A DNA stretch of 64,000 nucleotides from Apostichopus japonicus (GCF_037975245.1 NC_092581.1:8523501-8587500), one strand, 5' to 3'. Shown: positions 1 through 13,672, numbered from the stretch's first letter. Program-made: numbers and translations. Notes: generated from the letters alone by a model not told the origin.

Positions 1-586
1 CACTTAAATGTAACAGCTGATGCCCATCCTGGGAGAAGATCTCTTCCTCAAATAGCCAGCTCAATACAGATGGTGTAGTATGATAACTTCCCGATGCTCA
101 GAGCTCAAATGTTCTTTAAAGGACAACAGTATTGATTAACGCCAAGACTTTGGCATGTGATTCAATTTTGTCATTCATACTGTATATATATGTGATTTCA
201 TCGATGACTGTGTCAGATTACACTGGCTTGAGGCAGATTTATACACTTGAGTCAATGAAGCAGGAAAAATTCCCCTCACACTGCTGCCTATGCATTTAAT
301 TTTGCTGCATAAGTCTAGTAAATGGGTGAAAACAAATTATGAAAGTGCCTCAGAATACAAAACTGTTTGCTGCTCTGTTAATATTTTAATGTATAACTTT
401 CCACCATTCTTGTTGAAGCGGTATAAATCAAATCAAAGGTGGTTACAATTTGACTTTTTAAGCAATACAACTACAGTGTAAACCAGCGCAGTTACATACG
501 TATTATCAACTATATACGAAGCTAATGGACTTATAAATTTACTGTCTACCAATAAATATACAATATGATAGCAAAGTAATACTCAC

Positions 587-683
587 TGTGGTTCAAACAA
601 AGCTCGATAATGTCGTTTTCTCCGCTGTCTACAGCCAGATGAAGGGGGTTCCCAAAATTATTGTTATCTTTGTCCGTCAGCAT
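587..683 (-). CDS. TRPA1-like, last ankyrin exon inside the window
   Basis: The exon is 97 bp with acceptor TTTTTGTCATTGCAG above 683 and donor CACA|GTGAGT below 587; it enters in phase 0 and leaves in phase 1. It begins MLTDKDNNNFGNPLHLAVDS, followed by GENDIIELCLNH. The PLHLAV-SGENDIIELCL pattern matches the next TRPA ankyrin unit (DKD-x-NTPLHLAVENGH in homologs known to me). Two residues of the usual TPLH core are changed (NPLH). The gene continues to the left of position 586. Confidence 0.85.
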
Positions 684-2265
684 CTGCAATGACAAAAACA
701 GTCACTATCAAAATATGGTATAAGCTGGATGGCTAACAAAGTTCTCAAGAATTGCTTCTCCGCACAGGGAACATTTGCAAATGTCATTCAAACCTTGTGT
801 GTTCTACCACATGCACTATTTTGCATATTAAAAGAATAGCTAAAAAGTCTTTCAAAGTCAAACCTGAAAACAGGAAAGAAGACTACACCAAAAGTATATA
901 TTCTCATCTCTATTAACAGGATTAGAAAAAAATGACATCTGAAAATGACCCTAGCCACCTCCCCTCCCCATCTTCACAATTACACACACAACATGGCTGT
1001 CACATGACAAATTCATGTTTGCTTCCAAATATCAACCCTAATAGGATGTAAGCATAATGTTCCTAACTAGAACATGAACTATACAGATGTCTAAGAGGAT
1101 TTTATATGAAGCTACTGACAAAATGCTTCTTGCCATTCCAATGCCTCCTCACATTGATTAAGACAATTCTTCATCTGTTTTTGATTGGCTTATAAACAGA
1201 ATCTGTCTAAAGTAAACCGCTTCAAGTAAGATGAGTGCGTGCATTGTTCACGTTGACACAAGCACGGACAATACTTTGTATTTAAATCAAAATACTGCTA
1301 AAGTACATGTTCTTTGCCATTTATGTGGGTAAATACAGTAGTCTGAAATATAACCATGGAAATAATTTATCTGATATTACATACAGTAGCAAAATGCTCT
1401 GCAAAATGGACAAAAAAACCATAGTCTTTACAACTAGGGACAAAATTCAGAGTCTTCAAGCTGCTACACAAACTTGAAACACTCAATTATTCACAGATTA
1501 CTACAATGTAATGGTTCTAAAGGAAAAACAAATCTATGATGTCACAACAATGATCCTTGTACCAAACACCTCTGAAGGTTTATATTAAAAGACCATTTCT
1601 ATCAACCCTGTTAAAGTAAAAAATAGTAAGCAGTTTGGTAGTAGTGATGTCATTGGTTTGGGGTGAGTTTATACCTAAAGTAGAAGTATTACAAACTATT
1701 CCTTTAATAAAACCGATGGGAGAAAAAGTCACCACTAGCTATTGTCATCCAAAACACAAGTAGTTCTTTAAATCCTTCAGCCCAATGGGACACACATATC
1801 CATATATCTATGCTGCACCCACGATCTTCTTTCAATAAATACTTGAGGGGAAGGATCTGTTTACTTATTAGACAAAAAACTGAAAGGAATAACTTGACAA
1901 GTTATTATAAGCAACGATGAAATGTTGCTCTTTGTTTTCATAATTAACTTCCTCAAATTCTGAGAGGCTATTTTCAGATTGTGGACTGTTTTTTGGAGTA
2001 ATGCTAAGTTGCAGTGAAAAGACAGTTTTGTGTGATTGCTTGTCCTTACAAGTTACAACAATACATATCAATAAGAGGAAAAAGGAACAGTTAGTAAGGG
2101 TGCTGTGCATTACAGGTTCATGGTCATTGGATATAGGTAATTACAATTCCTGTAGAAAATGGCTGTTGAGAGCAAAATAGATAGCAAACCATGCTCAACC
2201 TCCACCTGGACAAACCCCCTCCCTCCCCTTACCCTTCCCCTCTTTTGCAAGTCCTTTGCACTCAC
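684..2265. other. intron of the TRPA1-like gene, no recognised element
   Basis: This is AT-rich intron sequence. I see no coding exon, RNA gene or complete mobile element in it. A minus-strand open frame at 1868-2110 is simply adjacent to the end of the 2266-2475 exon's read-through and lacks splice or family support. Confidence 0.6.
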
Positions 2266-2475
2266 CTCACCCAGTACATTTTGATCTTCCCCTGCAGAGA
2301 AGAGCAGTTTTACAATCTCAGTGTGGCCCTCCAAACAGGCCAAATGGAGAGGAGTGTTATCCTGCTCATCCTTACATCTGATGGCTGCTCCCTTCTTGAT
2401 TAGCATGGCCACAATTTCTGTGCTACCATGTGTGCAGGCAACGTGTAGCGGTGTCATACACTGCTTATCCACAGC
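2266..2475 (-). CDS. TRPA1-like, exon with two ankyrin repeats
   Basis: The exon is 210 bp (70 codons, phase 0 at both ends), with acceptor GTTTCCTATAG above 2475 and donor GGTGAG|GTGAGT below 2266. It encodes two consecutive ankyrin repeats: one with DKQCMTPLHVACTHG and AMLIKKGA, the next with CKDEQDNTPLHLACLEGH and KLLFSAGE. A competing donor CTGG|GTGAGG lies five bases upstream, but the phase-0 junction to the next exon favours the distal site. The open frame reads on into the intron but has no family resemblance there. Confidence 0.92.
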
Positions 2476-3009
2476 CTATAGGAAACAATGGCAAACATTA
2501 AAAAATTATAAAAACATATTGACAAATGAATCGATTCTATGATTGTGCTTCAAACTGACTTTGGAAAGTGGCGATTATATTTGAGTAAAGATTTATTGTT
2601 GGAAATGAAAAGAACAAAGTACGATATGATATTCACCAGGTTCTAAGAGATATTTGTTTATTCTAATCCTCCTTTGGTTATATCAAAGCCTATTTATTCT
2701 GTACATTCTTTACATCAAATTTACCTTCAAGCTGTGTGCACTACAACGTAGCTACATAATTAGCAAATAACTAATTAATTTCCGTTTAAACTGTAACAAA
2801 TGTAATTTGTCACAATACAAAAAAACAAAAAAAACTTTTACATTGCGTAAAGTACAATTTCAGCATCAGTCAATAAAACTTTTTTCATGGATGGCATGTC
2901 CATCCGATGCCCCCCCCCCCACACACCCCCTCCGATCTTTATAAGTCGCAATATCATGTAGCAGCATAAAGAACCATACAGTATGATGCATGGTACTAAG
3001 GCTACAATA

Positions 3010-3595
3010 TAGTTTATACAATGAAGAATCACCAGGTGAACCCTATATAACATTAGAATACTGAACACACATCTAAATGCTGTTTATAATACAGTAAAGA
3101 ACCACCAGGTTAACCCTGTTTCTTTTACTGCACATAATAATTCTGTACACACATCAAATGTTGATTATGCAGTGAAGAATCACCAGATGAACCCTACTGT
3201 ACATCTTTTTACTCCATATTAAAATACTGTACACACATCTAATGTTGTTTATACAGTGAAATATCACCAAGTGAACCCTATATCTTTTTACTCCACATTA
3301 TAGTAATATACACACATATGATGTTGTTTATGCAGTGAAGAATCACCAAGTGAACCCTATATCTTTTTCTCCACACTATAATACTTTACACACATCTAAT
3401 GTTGCTTATACAGTGAAGAATCACCAAGTGAACCCTATATCTTTTTACTCCACATTATAGTAATATACACACATATAATGTTGTTTATGCAGTAAAGAAT
3501 CACCAGGTGAACCCTGTATCTTTTTACTCCACATTATAATACTGTTCACACATCTAAATTGTAATGTTGTTTATATGGTGAAGAGTCACCAAATC
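3010..3595. repeat. tandem repeat, ~80 bp unit, about 8 copies
   Basis: The phrase GAAGAATCACCARGTGAACC recurs at about 3023, 3096, 3174, 3257, 3337, 3416, 3496 and (truncated) 3580, with intervening CACACATCTAATGTTGTTTA and CTTTTTACTCCACATTA segments. Spacing is 73-83 bp. It fills most of the short intron between two ankyrin exons and stops about 20 bases before the exon donor at 3615. Units are diverged by substitutions and small indels. Confidence 0.85.
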
Positions 3596-3614
3596 TCCTT
3601 TACAAGTGGCCTAC

Positions 3615-3797
3615 CTCAATTCTGATGTTGTCACAGTGAAGGAGGTCCAATGCTGCAACATCATTCCCTCTCATAGCTGCAAAGTGTAGAGGAGTAAGAC
3701 CATATTTATCTTTACTGTTGATATCGGCTCCAACTGACTCCAGGTAAAAGATGACACTTTGCGTTCTGTCGATCTGGTCCGTCAATGCCCCATTAGC
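3615..3797 (-). CDS. TRPA1-like, ankyrin exon
   Basis: The exon is 183 bp (61 codons, phase 0 at both ends), with acceptor GGTTTTTTCACAG above 3797 and donor ATTGAG|GTAGGC below 3615. It starts ANGALTDQIDRTQSVIFYLE and continues with VGADINSKDKYGLTPLHFAAMRGND, a highly characteristic TRPA1 ankyrin unit, then AALDLLHCDNIRIE. The LTPLHFAAMRGN string is among the best family markers in the window. The following intron (2476-3614) contains an 80-bp tandem repeat. Confidence 0.92.
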
Positions 3798-6700
3798 CTG
3801 TGAAAAAACCAACCCAATCTTATAAGAATTCCAATAAATACATAGCAGTGAGATAACTACAGTATCTCACATGTACAGTATATGTTTATTTTAATTAAAG
3901 TATAATAGGAACCAACACAAAATCAAAGAATATTTCTTATATTTCACTATAAATGACATATAATACTACACAATATTAGAAGAGAACAATATACTGATCA
4001 AATTATATCTCTTTGTAGACATATTTCATTGTAATTTAACTTGTCTAAAAGGTTACTACAAGAGAAAGAGATCCCGTTGAAGATATTGTACTTTTCTAGA
4101 GACTTATAATAAGAGGTCTCAGATGTTTACAGGCAAGTACTGAATATCAATGTAACTTTATACCATCATGTGAATGAATGTATGAGGGGGGCAACTTTCA
4201 TTTCTATTTCATCCCTTTACATATAATGTACATGGGGAGGACACAGAGTGTAGTCAGTCGGCTGTTGCAGGCCATTAGTGTTCTATCTGTTATCATAGCA
4301 ACGGTTGCCACGTAAATGCATGGTGAGGAATAAGTCCATCATTGAGATATACAGTAGGACTAGGTGGTTGGGATTACATTTTGGGGTCAGGTGACATGTC
4401 ACATGTCTGTGCGTGTGTACGTCTGTGTATGGTCATATACAGTTTCTTGGGCGTGAAACTTGCTACTCCATGGATTGCCCACTGTACGTGTTACCTTATT
4501 ACAAGACACACATAAATCCTTTGCAGTGATTCTAATAATCTTTTCTGTAGTTTTATCTTATGCTTGACAGGATTAATAACGATAACAGCTTTGAGAGCTT
4601 GTATAATTATAGCAGTAATCATGTGACCACAGAGACTATCATTAGACTGAGATTATCATCTGGGTCACACCAATGGTCACTCTCGTGCTATCAAATGTCC
4701 AATTCCATTTGTTTGATAAATACTTCCCAGACTTTCTTGATGCAGAAATTACTTTACCTTCTTTTTTTTCACAAAAAGCAAACATAAAACATTTTTACTG
4801 TTGATGGCAATTTTCACCTACCATACAACCATATTATGTGTTGGTAGTGTCTGAGAACTACAGATTCCGTACAAACAAAGCTATAACTCTGAGGCAACCA
4901 TATGGACTTCTTTATAGTGAAGTATATGTGAAACATATCTCATGGTAGTTGACTTTGTTATTTATTCTCTTATAGACACAAAAGCCCACTATTTGTAGAA
5001 GAAAACCACTAAAACGAAACTGTGGGTATAATGGATTGCAAGGAATGGGAATATAGTAATACTTAAATTTAGATGTACAGTACGTGTTTAATCTCAAAAG
5101 AGGTCAGTTAACGCCCTGAAAACTAAATAGCCCTGTTTAACAATACAAAGTACACAAGAAAACCAATATACCAAGTTTGTTTTGACTATCAATCATAAGT
5201 TGTGATTTCATCTGTAAGGTAAGGTGCAGCAGAACTCTGGTTAAGGCCTTGACTAGGAATAGGTTCCATGGTAGACTGCCCTCTGCTTGTTTCACCCACC
5301 TATTGCAGAAGGTAAGCCCTCAATGCCGCGAATCTTCAGCGTTTATGCTGAGGGCACTGTAATCATGGTCATATAACAGAGCCGTATATTTGGCGCTACA
5401 GTAGATCCTAACGCCCCTGGTCTATACCGTTTACAGATCACCAAAGACTTTGTAAATGGCTTTCAAAACCTCATCTTTGTGCTAGTTGTGAAAATATGTT
5501 TAAAAAATATCTTGTCTTTAATAACTAGGAGAAGAATCTCAGGTGTAAGTCCAGTATTTTTCATTTAGGAGACTTGGATACAAATTTAACCCAGTTTAGC
5601 AGACGTGACTGAAAATACCTTAAAGCAGCTTTCTGATTGGTTGGTGACCAGACATGTGTAAAGTTGCCAAACAAATGGAGGATAAACATTCGTTGCTAAA
5701 ATGTGCTAGTTATGAGAGATTAACTCTGTATGTTGGTTCGAATATGTCACACCATCTGTGAATTAGGGAATGTACAGGTAGTTTGCCCTGAAGTTTCTGT
5801 CAGAGATTTCTTAAATTCTCAGTGACTACCGAGACTGCAGCTTGTCAAGTTCTGCGAAACTACAGTAGATAGGATAGCTATGACAGCGCCCTCTGTTAGG
5901 GCGTAGCTGATGATTCCCATTTGATACATTTGCCTTAATCATGGTTAAACATTTTTAAAGTTGCAACAGATACATTACCGTATGTAACCGCCTAGATGCT
6001 GTAAGATACTACATCTCTATAGTACCGTTGGGTTTAGAGAAAAGAAAAGGGGGGAGGGGAGGGGAAAAACCCCAAAGAATGGATCTCTGAATGATGCAAT
6101 GTAATATTACTTCTAAGTTCAACATACCTGTAATAATCTGTGGTCATGTAGATATCTTTGTAGGTAGGTAAGGTTCAACTGGAGGTTGAAAAATATCCGT
6201 CTTTGACAATGGACGTTAAGCGCTATAGACCATTGGTTTATAGTCAGTGGTTCAATAGCATGGGTTATATATAGGAATGCATGCAATATATCAAAGGGTT
6301 TAATCGCAATAATGTCAATGGCATACCAAAGCCACCATACATGCAGGCAAGTTAAAAGGTATTAAAATGGGGGTTGCCTCTGAAGCAGCATAGAGTATGT
6401 ATGTACAGTATGTACAGATGTATTAGGAAAAGAAGTGGGTATGATTTACTTCAGCCAAGATACCCAGTAGCATGCATCCATGCAGGTTTTAAGCACAATT
6501 CATAAACCCTTCTTGTTTCTCTCAGTTTTGATCTCCATATTTGTACTTGTAGAATTTGATAGTTATGAAATAAAAATTTATAAATATTTGCATTGATCAC
6601 AGATCCTTCGATCCATCTGCGATATTTGCCAGATAATAGACAAGATCAAAATTGGACCATAAATTGAAAAGGTTGGTGATTGCAAAGTAGTAATTACTAC

Positions 6701-9056
6701 TGCTGCTGCAGTTGATACTCTTTGGATAAAGTCTACTGTCTACATTACAATATACGGTACATATTCCTAAACACCATACAAGATCACCGGCTACAGTATG
6801 GCTACAGCAGAGCAAAATTATTCGAAAGTTTTATAAATTGCTGCAAAACTGCAAGAATAGAGAAGACAATTGCAAAGGTGTAATTCCAGGAAATACCCAA
6901 GAAATTCCATAATAATAATAATAACAATAATAGGAAATACCCAAGAAAAGGAATAAATATAGTCAGGCACCAAAACAAATGGGAGATGGAAAAGAGATTC
7001 TATATTGCTTTTTACATTTTCCCCACAGACAAAAAAACATACTTGATGATGATGATGTGTCACCAATCACTGATGAAGGCCCAAAAATATCAGTTTTCTA
7101 TATATTAAAGGCAGGAAAATAAATTTCAATACTGTGTTACATGTATTTGTGTTTATAATATAATTATTAACAATGGAGAATGCTACACCTAATATTTATA
7201 GTTTTAATTTTAATTTTGTACAGCTTTGTCAGGACTTCGTTTTGAGTTATGCACTTGCTAATGTGCAATAAAAAGGGATAAATTGTTAATTTTTATTAAA
7301 AACTGTATCTAAAGTAAGAACAGTAACAGAGGAGTGGTTTTGATATCTTGTGACCATCTTCATACACCTGACGCTTTGTTTGCACAGGCACATACAGTAC
7401 TCGGGATAAAATCTGCATTTCTAATCTTTCTATTGTTTCAATAATATCATTTTCTTTTATCAGTTTCCTATTGAATGTACAATGTATATAAATATATGTA
7501 TATATTTTGGTTACTCAGGATTGCTCTTAAACTGCGCAAAAGGCATCGGAAATTGAGCAAACAATATGAAATCACTATGTTACGGCTGAGGGGCAGGTAA
7601 GAGATGACACATTTAAAGGAGATATTTGAACAAAAGATCTACTGTATGGACTTGGTACAGTATCTACTTTTTTTTATTTACTTTATGGGCTCTCATTGTG
7701 ATGTTTGAATAGGTTTGCTAGGAACCTGTTGTGCGTTAATATACTAGTCTATGGAAACATGCAAAATGAAACATTATATCATGTATTAGTTATGAAAAAG
7801 CTGGTATTGAATTTTGATTCCTCTTTCAAGCATTAAAAGAAACTTGTGAAAAGGTTCCTTCACCAAGTGGCAAAATTTAATTGTTTTCAAAAGAAATGGA
7901 GAACAAGGATGTTGTGTAACTACAACTAATTGAAGCCAAGATTTCACCAAAAGGATTATTCACAAGTGGGAACATTTTGTTACTTAAGGAGAGCACTCCC
8001 CCCCCCCCCCCGCCCCTCCTGACACCTCTCCTCTAACCTATACACCCTTTGACCTCACTATAAATTTGTCTGCTTTTCAGTGACAGAGTCTATAAATGAA
8101 GTAAGACCATTAACATTGGGGAATGTGATTATAGTTTATATAATGAGTCCTGTATGCAAGGAATGAGATATAATGCTTTCATCCATCATCATTGCAAACT
8201 TTAAGATACTGAACACGCAGTACAGTGGTTCTGTATTATCAGTCATGCACAATCCTAAACCTCTATCCAAAGACACCTTGTACAAATCATTTCCTTCTCT
8301 TACTAATCCATTAATTTCTTACTGATCATGCAACATCACCCGTCTGTAATCTTTATTGACATAAGCCCTGTAGAGAATGTCTTTGCAAAAAATTAATGTA
8401 CGAGCTACGAGTTCTGTGCACATCACAGTTATCAAAACATTGCAAATTTCAAGCTGCATTTATACAGGACCAGTGCAGAGTGGTCTGTCATCCTGAACTG
8501 CAAATCAATTACTTTTGGTAATAAGCTTTCACTAGTTTGTTTGATTTTAGGGAGAATAATTTTAAGTTACAAGAAATGTTGATATACAGTTCATATGCTG
8601 CAACAAATTACAAAGTACTTCACATGATCTTGTCGTGTTTGCCAAACAATTCCGCAGACATGTCTTTCGTTAATGAAATCTGCTCACGAAATGGTGACAC
8701 GAAACCACAGTGCTTTAATAATTACGGTAACTGTGTTTGGTTTGGAGGCTGAACCGTTTCACATTATTATAATCCAACTAAAGTACAGCCACCACATCCA
8801 TGAAAGAAGTTCATCAATTTAAAATTAAGAAATATTTAAATGATTGCAATTCCAGAGAGCTATTGTAAAGAAGAGCCTTGATCTACTGTATATTCAACCA
8901 ACTTTCAGTAGTTTACAAGTACAGTATTAAAATCAAAATGACACAAATTTATTTTTGTTTTAAAAAAAAAAACTGTACTTTTGCAATGAATCACAAAGAT
9001 TGCAAGCTATCTCAGAAAGCAAGGAATATTAGTAAACCAGAATGAAAACATTTCAT
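3798..9056. other. intron, left part, mostly unassigned
   Basis: AT-rich intron between the 13673 and 3615 exons. I see short polypurine and poly-C tracts (about 6048-6066, 7987-8010), frequent TACAGTA heptamers, and no convincing exon or complete transposon. The plus-strand frame at 8537-8752 has a Met but no splice or family support. Confidence 0.5.
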
Positions 9057-9751
9057 GGTTCCTTGCTGCTGTTCATTAGTTCCATTCATAGGGAAATTTC
9101 TAACAAAGCCCTAATACAACAACAGTAATTTATACTCACAAACTTTTGTTGCCAAAGTAATGCTAAGCCCTGATATCAATTGCAACACACATCAGTGTGT
9201 GAAGACTATCTACCATTATCATTATACCAAGTTTGACGAAATTCCGACTAGTAATAGTAGCCAAGTAATTGCAATTTGGAGTATTTCACGTTTGACCCCA
9301 TGACCTCATTAATATTCATGATATGAGCACCAAAATCAACAGGGTTAATCTACTTACTATGGGCCACCCACTCACCAAGTATGGTAATGATTGGTCATTC
9401 CCTTGTTGAGTTATTGTGCATACAAACTTTTCATAACGAAATAATGCTAGGCCCCCCCCCCCCCTTATAAACATGCATGATATCAATTGCAACACACATC
9501 AGTGTGTGGAGACTATCTACCAATATCATCATACCAAGTTTGACGAAATTCCAATAAATAGTAGCCAAGTTATTGCAACTTGGGAGTTTTTCACGTTTGA
9601 CCAGTGACCTCATTAATATTTTTTAACTTTGACCTCGTATAACTTCGCACACGAAGGTCACACGGGGGTCAACCTATTGACATTTATGATCAGAAGGTAC
9701 CTTTGACATCTGAAAATAGCATCGAAACTGTAAAAATCCCCAAAACAAAAA

Positions 9752-9785
9752 AGGTCACCAGAGGTCAAATTGAGGTCAAGGGTCA
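9752..9785 (+). promoter_or_regulatory. spaced AGGTCA half-sites (DR4-DR5-DR1 arrangement)
   Basis: AGGTCA occurs at 9752-9757, 9762-9767 and 9773-9778, followed by GGGTCA at 9780-9785, giving direct-repeat spacings of 4, 5 and 1. These are the classical spacings bound by thyroid/LXR-type, retinoic-acid-type and RXR/HNF4-type nuclear receptors. Whether any receptor binds here is inference; the array is part of a repeated element. Confidence 0.4.
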
Positions 9786-10151
9786 CCCAGATGCGGGTCG
9801 ACAACTGGATTACATTGAAGCAACTCCCAACCTTAACGGACAGTTCGTTCTCAAGTTATCACAAAAATACTAGTTTTTTTATCATTAATTGACCTTTGGT
9901 GACCTCGGATCACATGACCGTTAAGTTTGAAAATATTCCCCTATACCATTTGCAACTTGTCCCAAAATATCAACCGTGTCACACCTTGAAACTGAGAGTT
10001 ATTGCATTAAATGTCTGAAAATTAACTTTGACCTCGTATAACTCCGCACACGAAGGTCACACGGGGGTCAACCCATTGACATTTATGATCAGAAGGTACC
10101 TTTGACATCTGAAAATAGCATCGAAACTGTAAAAATCCCCAAAACATGAAA

Positions 10152-10185
10152 AGGTCACCAGAGGTCAAATTGAGGTCAAGGGTCA
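10152..10185 (+). promoter_or_regulatory. second copy of the DR4-DR5-DR1 half-site array
   Basis: The same four half-sites with the same spacings occur at 10152-10157, 10162-10167, 10173-10178 and 10180-10185, inside the second copy of the ~400 bp unit. A third intact copy lies at 11106-11139. Confidence 0.4.
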
Positions 10186-11597
10186 CCCAGATGCGGGTCG
10201 ACAACTGGATTACATTGAAGCAACTCCCAACCTTAACGGACAGGTCGTTCTCAAGTTATCACAAAAATACTAGTTTTTTTATCATTAATTGACCTTTGGT
10301 GACCTCGGATCACATGACCGTTAAGTTTGAAAATATTCCCCTATACCATTTGCAACTTGTCCCAAAATATCAACCGTGTCACACCTAGGAACTGGGAATT
10401 ATTGCACTAAATGTCTGAAAATTTACTTTGACCTCATATAACTTCACACACAAAGGTCACCTGGGGTAAACCTATTGACATTTTTGATTGGTGAGACGTG
10501 AATATAGCATCAAAACTGTAAAAATTCAAACATTTTTTTCTTTGCCCATTTTCTCACCCAAAATACTATTTTTTTAACATTAATTGACCTTTGATGACCT
10601 CGGATCACATGACCGTTAAGTTTGAAAATATTCCTCTATACCATTTGCAACTTGTCCCAAAATATCAACCTTGTTACACCTTGGCACTGGGAGTTATTGC
10701 ATTAAATGTCTGAAAATTAACTTTGACCTTGTATAACTTTACACACAAAGGTCACCCGGGTGTCAACCCATTGACATTTTTGATCGGAAGGTACCTTTGA
10801 TATCCAAATCTAGCATCAAAACCAAACATTTTCTTTTTCGCCCGTTTTCTCCCAAACTAAGCACATTTTTTCTAATGTGACCTTTGACCTTTTGACCTTG
10901 GTTTCAAATGTAATTTGATCTGCTGATTCCAAAAATCAACACGACAAGTCTGTACAGCCATCCTAACTCCGACCGAAAACTTTGACCCCATATAAGTTCG
11001 CACACAAAGGTCACACGGGGGTCAACCTATCGATATTTATGATCGGAAGGTACCTTTGACATCTGAAAATAGCATCGAAACTGTAAAAATCCCCAAAACA
11101 TGAAAAGGTCACCAGAGGTCAAATTGAGGTCAAGGGTCACCCAGATGTGGGTCGACAATTGGATTACACTGAAGCAACTCCCAACCCTAACGGACAATTC
11201 GTTCTCAAGTTATTGCAAAAATACTAGTTTTTTAACATTAATTGACCTTTGGTGACCTCAGATCACATGACCGTTAAGTTTTAAAATGTTCCCCTAACCA
11301 GTTCACAACTTGTCCCAAAATATAAACCTTGTCGCACATTGGCACTGGGAGTTATTGCAGTTTTAGTATTTTGGGTTTTTGGACCATAACTGACCTTTGG
11401 TGACCTTTGTAGGCACCAAAAACAATAGGGTTCATCTACTCACTATGGGCCACCCACCCACCAAGTTTGATCATGATCAGTCAATCCCTTGTTGAGTTAT
11501 CGTGCATACAAGCCAAAGCGTCACACACACACACACACACACGCATACACACACGCCAACCTGAATACATAGGTTCCTTTGCTTTTAGCAAGGAACC

Positions 11598-13672
11598 AAA
11601 AATGGCAGTAGGAGAGGGTAGCTCAATATTTCTTAAAAATGTTAAAATTCACTCCAGATGCATTTTTTGTTTTCTGACTCTTGCGGTAAATAGAATGAGC
11701 AGGCTAGTAAGTACAGTATACATTCATGTTGGAGTTAGATGCCCAATGGTTACTGGATATGAATGAATTATAAATTAAAATATTGTTAGATTGCATTACT
11801 TTGAAATGATATGCAGGACAAATGTTTCTTAAAGAAAGTGGAAAAAAAGAAGATTGTAAAGAATTATGCTTTTGACAGCAAAGGGAAGGTATTGTGTGAA
11901 GAAATCTGAAAGATTAGTTTGCCTTCCTTTAAACAGTGCAGGAAAATAAGGAAATAAAGAAATAAGTAATCAGATTTTAAGAAGCTGCTGAAGTTTCAAT
12001 GCATGCAGCAGTTTAATATGCTTTGCTAAGTAAGAGTATCAAATATATACAATTTGAATATACAAATCTGAAAAAGAAAAATATCTTTGTCATCAAAATA
12101 TGAACACAATTCAGTGCAACATTTAAATACAAACTCTTTGCTTGCCAAATAAACAGACAAGTATTGTCTAGAACATTAAACTACTTTACAGAAACAATGC
12201 AACTTTCACTTCTTACTATCATTAAACCTAAGGGCATGTTAAATCACTGTTAAACTCAACCAATTATTAAATTATTTACTAAACTACTAAGAAAAACCTA
12301 CAAGTGCCCAACAGGCACTATATGGTTCCTTGCATAGTGGAATATTAAAGTGTTATACGTCATCACCTAATATCATAATATATACAGTATGCCACATGTA
12401 CCAGCTATTAACCAACAACTCCAAGTTTGGATAAAATCTGATTTAAGGTTGTGGGATTACTGTAATGAAATTTTGCACGTAATTGGTCCCAAAACATTTG
12501 GCCAAGACAAAGTGACCAAAAATATATTTGCCCCCAAAAATTTAACCCCATATAATGTGGAAACAAATGGGCCTAAAAATATTAGGTCCCACAAATATGG
12601 ACCCAAATAATGCGTCCCAAAATGCATTGAGGTGGAAATAAAACTTTGGGAGCACCTGGCCCAAAAATGGACCCAGAATTTTGGGGGACCATATGGCCTA
12701 CATGTACCGGTTATTAACCAGCAACTGTATACCAAGTTTGTGTACAATCCGAACTTGAGGGTTGCAGAGTTATTGCAATGTAAAGAAAATGTCCAAAAGA
12801 AAAAAACAACACCAAATTACAGTTGAATATCAAGTACTTGATATACAGTTAAAAAACATTTTCAAATTGGAATAACATCAGATGTTCTGCCTTTATTGTT
12901 AACATTATTTGTGATATTTGCATTGATGACCATTGGCGGATAGAAACAGCAAATGTCTAACGGAACAAACCTTATGGATTTTCCTGTTTTTTTGTTGTTT
13001 TTTAACTGAAAGTGAGTGAAACTGGGATATATGGTGCTTGGGTCATGAGGTGCTTAGAAAGTGGACATGCCTTCATATGGCCATTGATTCATTCCTGGCA
13101 GAGGGGCATGCAGGACAATATAAAAGAGAGAACATGGGAACCGTCTTGGAATGGGAGAAATGAAAGAGATGCCAAAAATGGATGTGATATATATATACCT
13201 CTTCCTCTTCTATCTGGTCCAACTCAATGAGGGACTATGCATAAGATAAGATAGCATACCAAAATAACAAAATGATAATGCTCAGATTCTCAGAAATATT
13301 ATGATGATTTTACCACAATTTAACAATCAAAGTTGCTGTACTGCTGTTATTAGGCAGAGCAACTTTACCTTGATGTGTATATACAGTATGTTCTTGCTTT
13401 ATTTCATCTGCAACAAGTCAGTTCATGAAACCGTAAATGTACTGCGCCTTCTCACCTACTGTACTGTAGGTCAACTCCGCCATTCCTTCTACTGGTTTAC
13501 AGTTTTAACAAACTCAACTCAATGAACATTCAACTTAACAGAGTAACAGCCTAACCGGTTAAATTATCATGTAATTCCTGTGGCATGAAGGTCAATTTCA
13601 ACCCAAATGCTACTGCTAAAGTACAGCAAAAACACCACAAATTTTCATAAGTACTGTAGATACTGTACTTAC
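11598..13672. other. intron, with a repeat segment at 12324-12830
   Basis: Within this stretch, 12324 starts with GGTTCCTTGC, the same start as the 9057 block. Two related segments beginning CATGTACC and containing TATTAACCARCAACT (12393 and 12701) flank a 250-bp purine-rich stretch with repeated CCCAAAA or CCCAAAT words. This looks like a diverged relative of the 9057-11597 family. The rest is AT-rich with no exon seen. Confidence 0.45.

Larger units (their letters stand above)
9057..11597. mobile_element. repeat block with 11-bp terminal inverted repeats and internal ~400 bp duplications
   Basis: GGTTCCTTGCT at 9057-9067 is perfectly inverted at 11587-11597 (AGCAAGGAACC), which may mark the ends of one element; no clear target duplication flanks them. 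Inside, 9160-9320 is duplicated at 9470-9615, and a unit of about 400 bp starting TTTGACCTCGTATAACT is nearly identical at 9625-10020 and 10024-10425, with more diverged copies at 10428, 10723 and 10976. A (CA)n run (11521-11546) precedes the right end. A diverged copy with the same order and CA tail lies at 56240-56740. No coding sequence was seen, so this is a non-autonomous or satellite-like element of unknown class. Confidence 0.6.

Noticed and set aside
2191-2542. Plus-strand frames overlapping the 2266-2475 exon
   Set aside because: Shadows of the ankyrin exon on the opposite strand.
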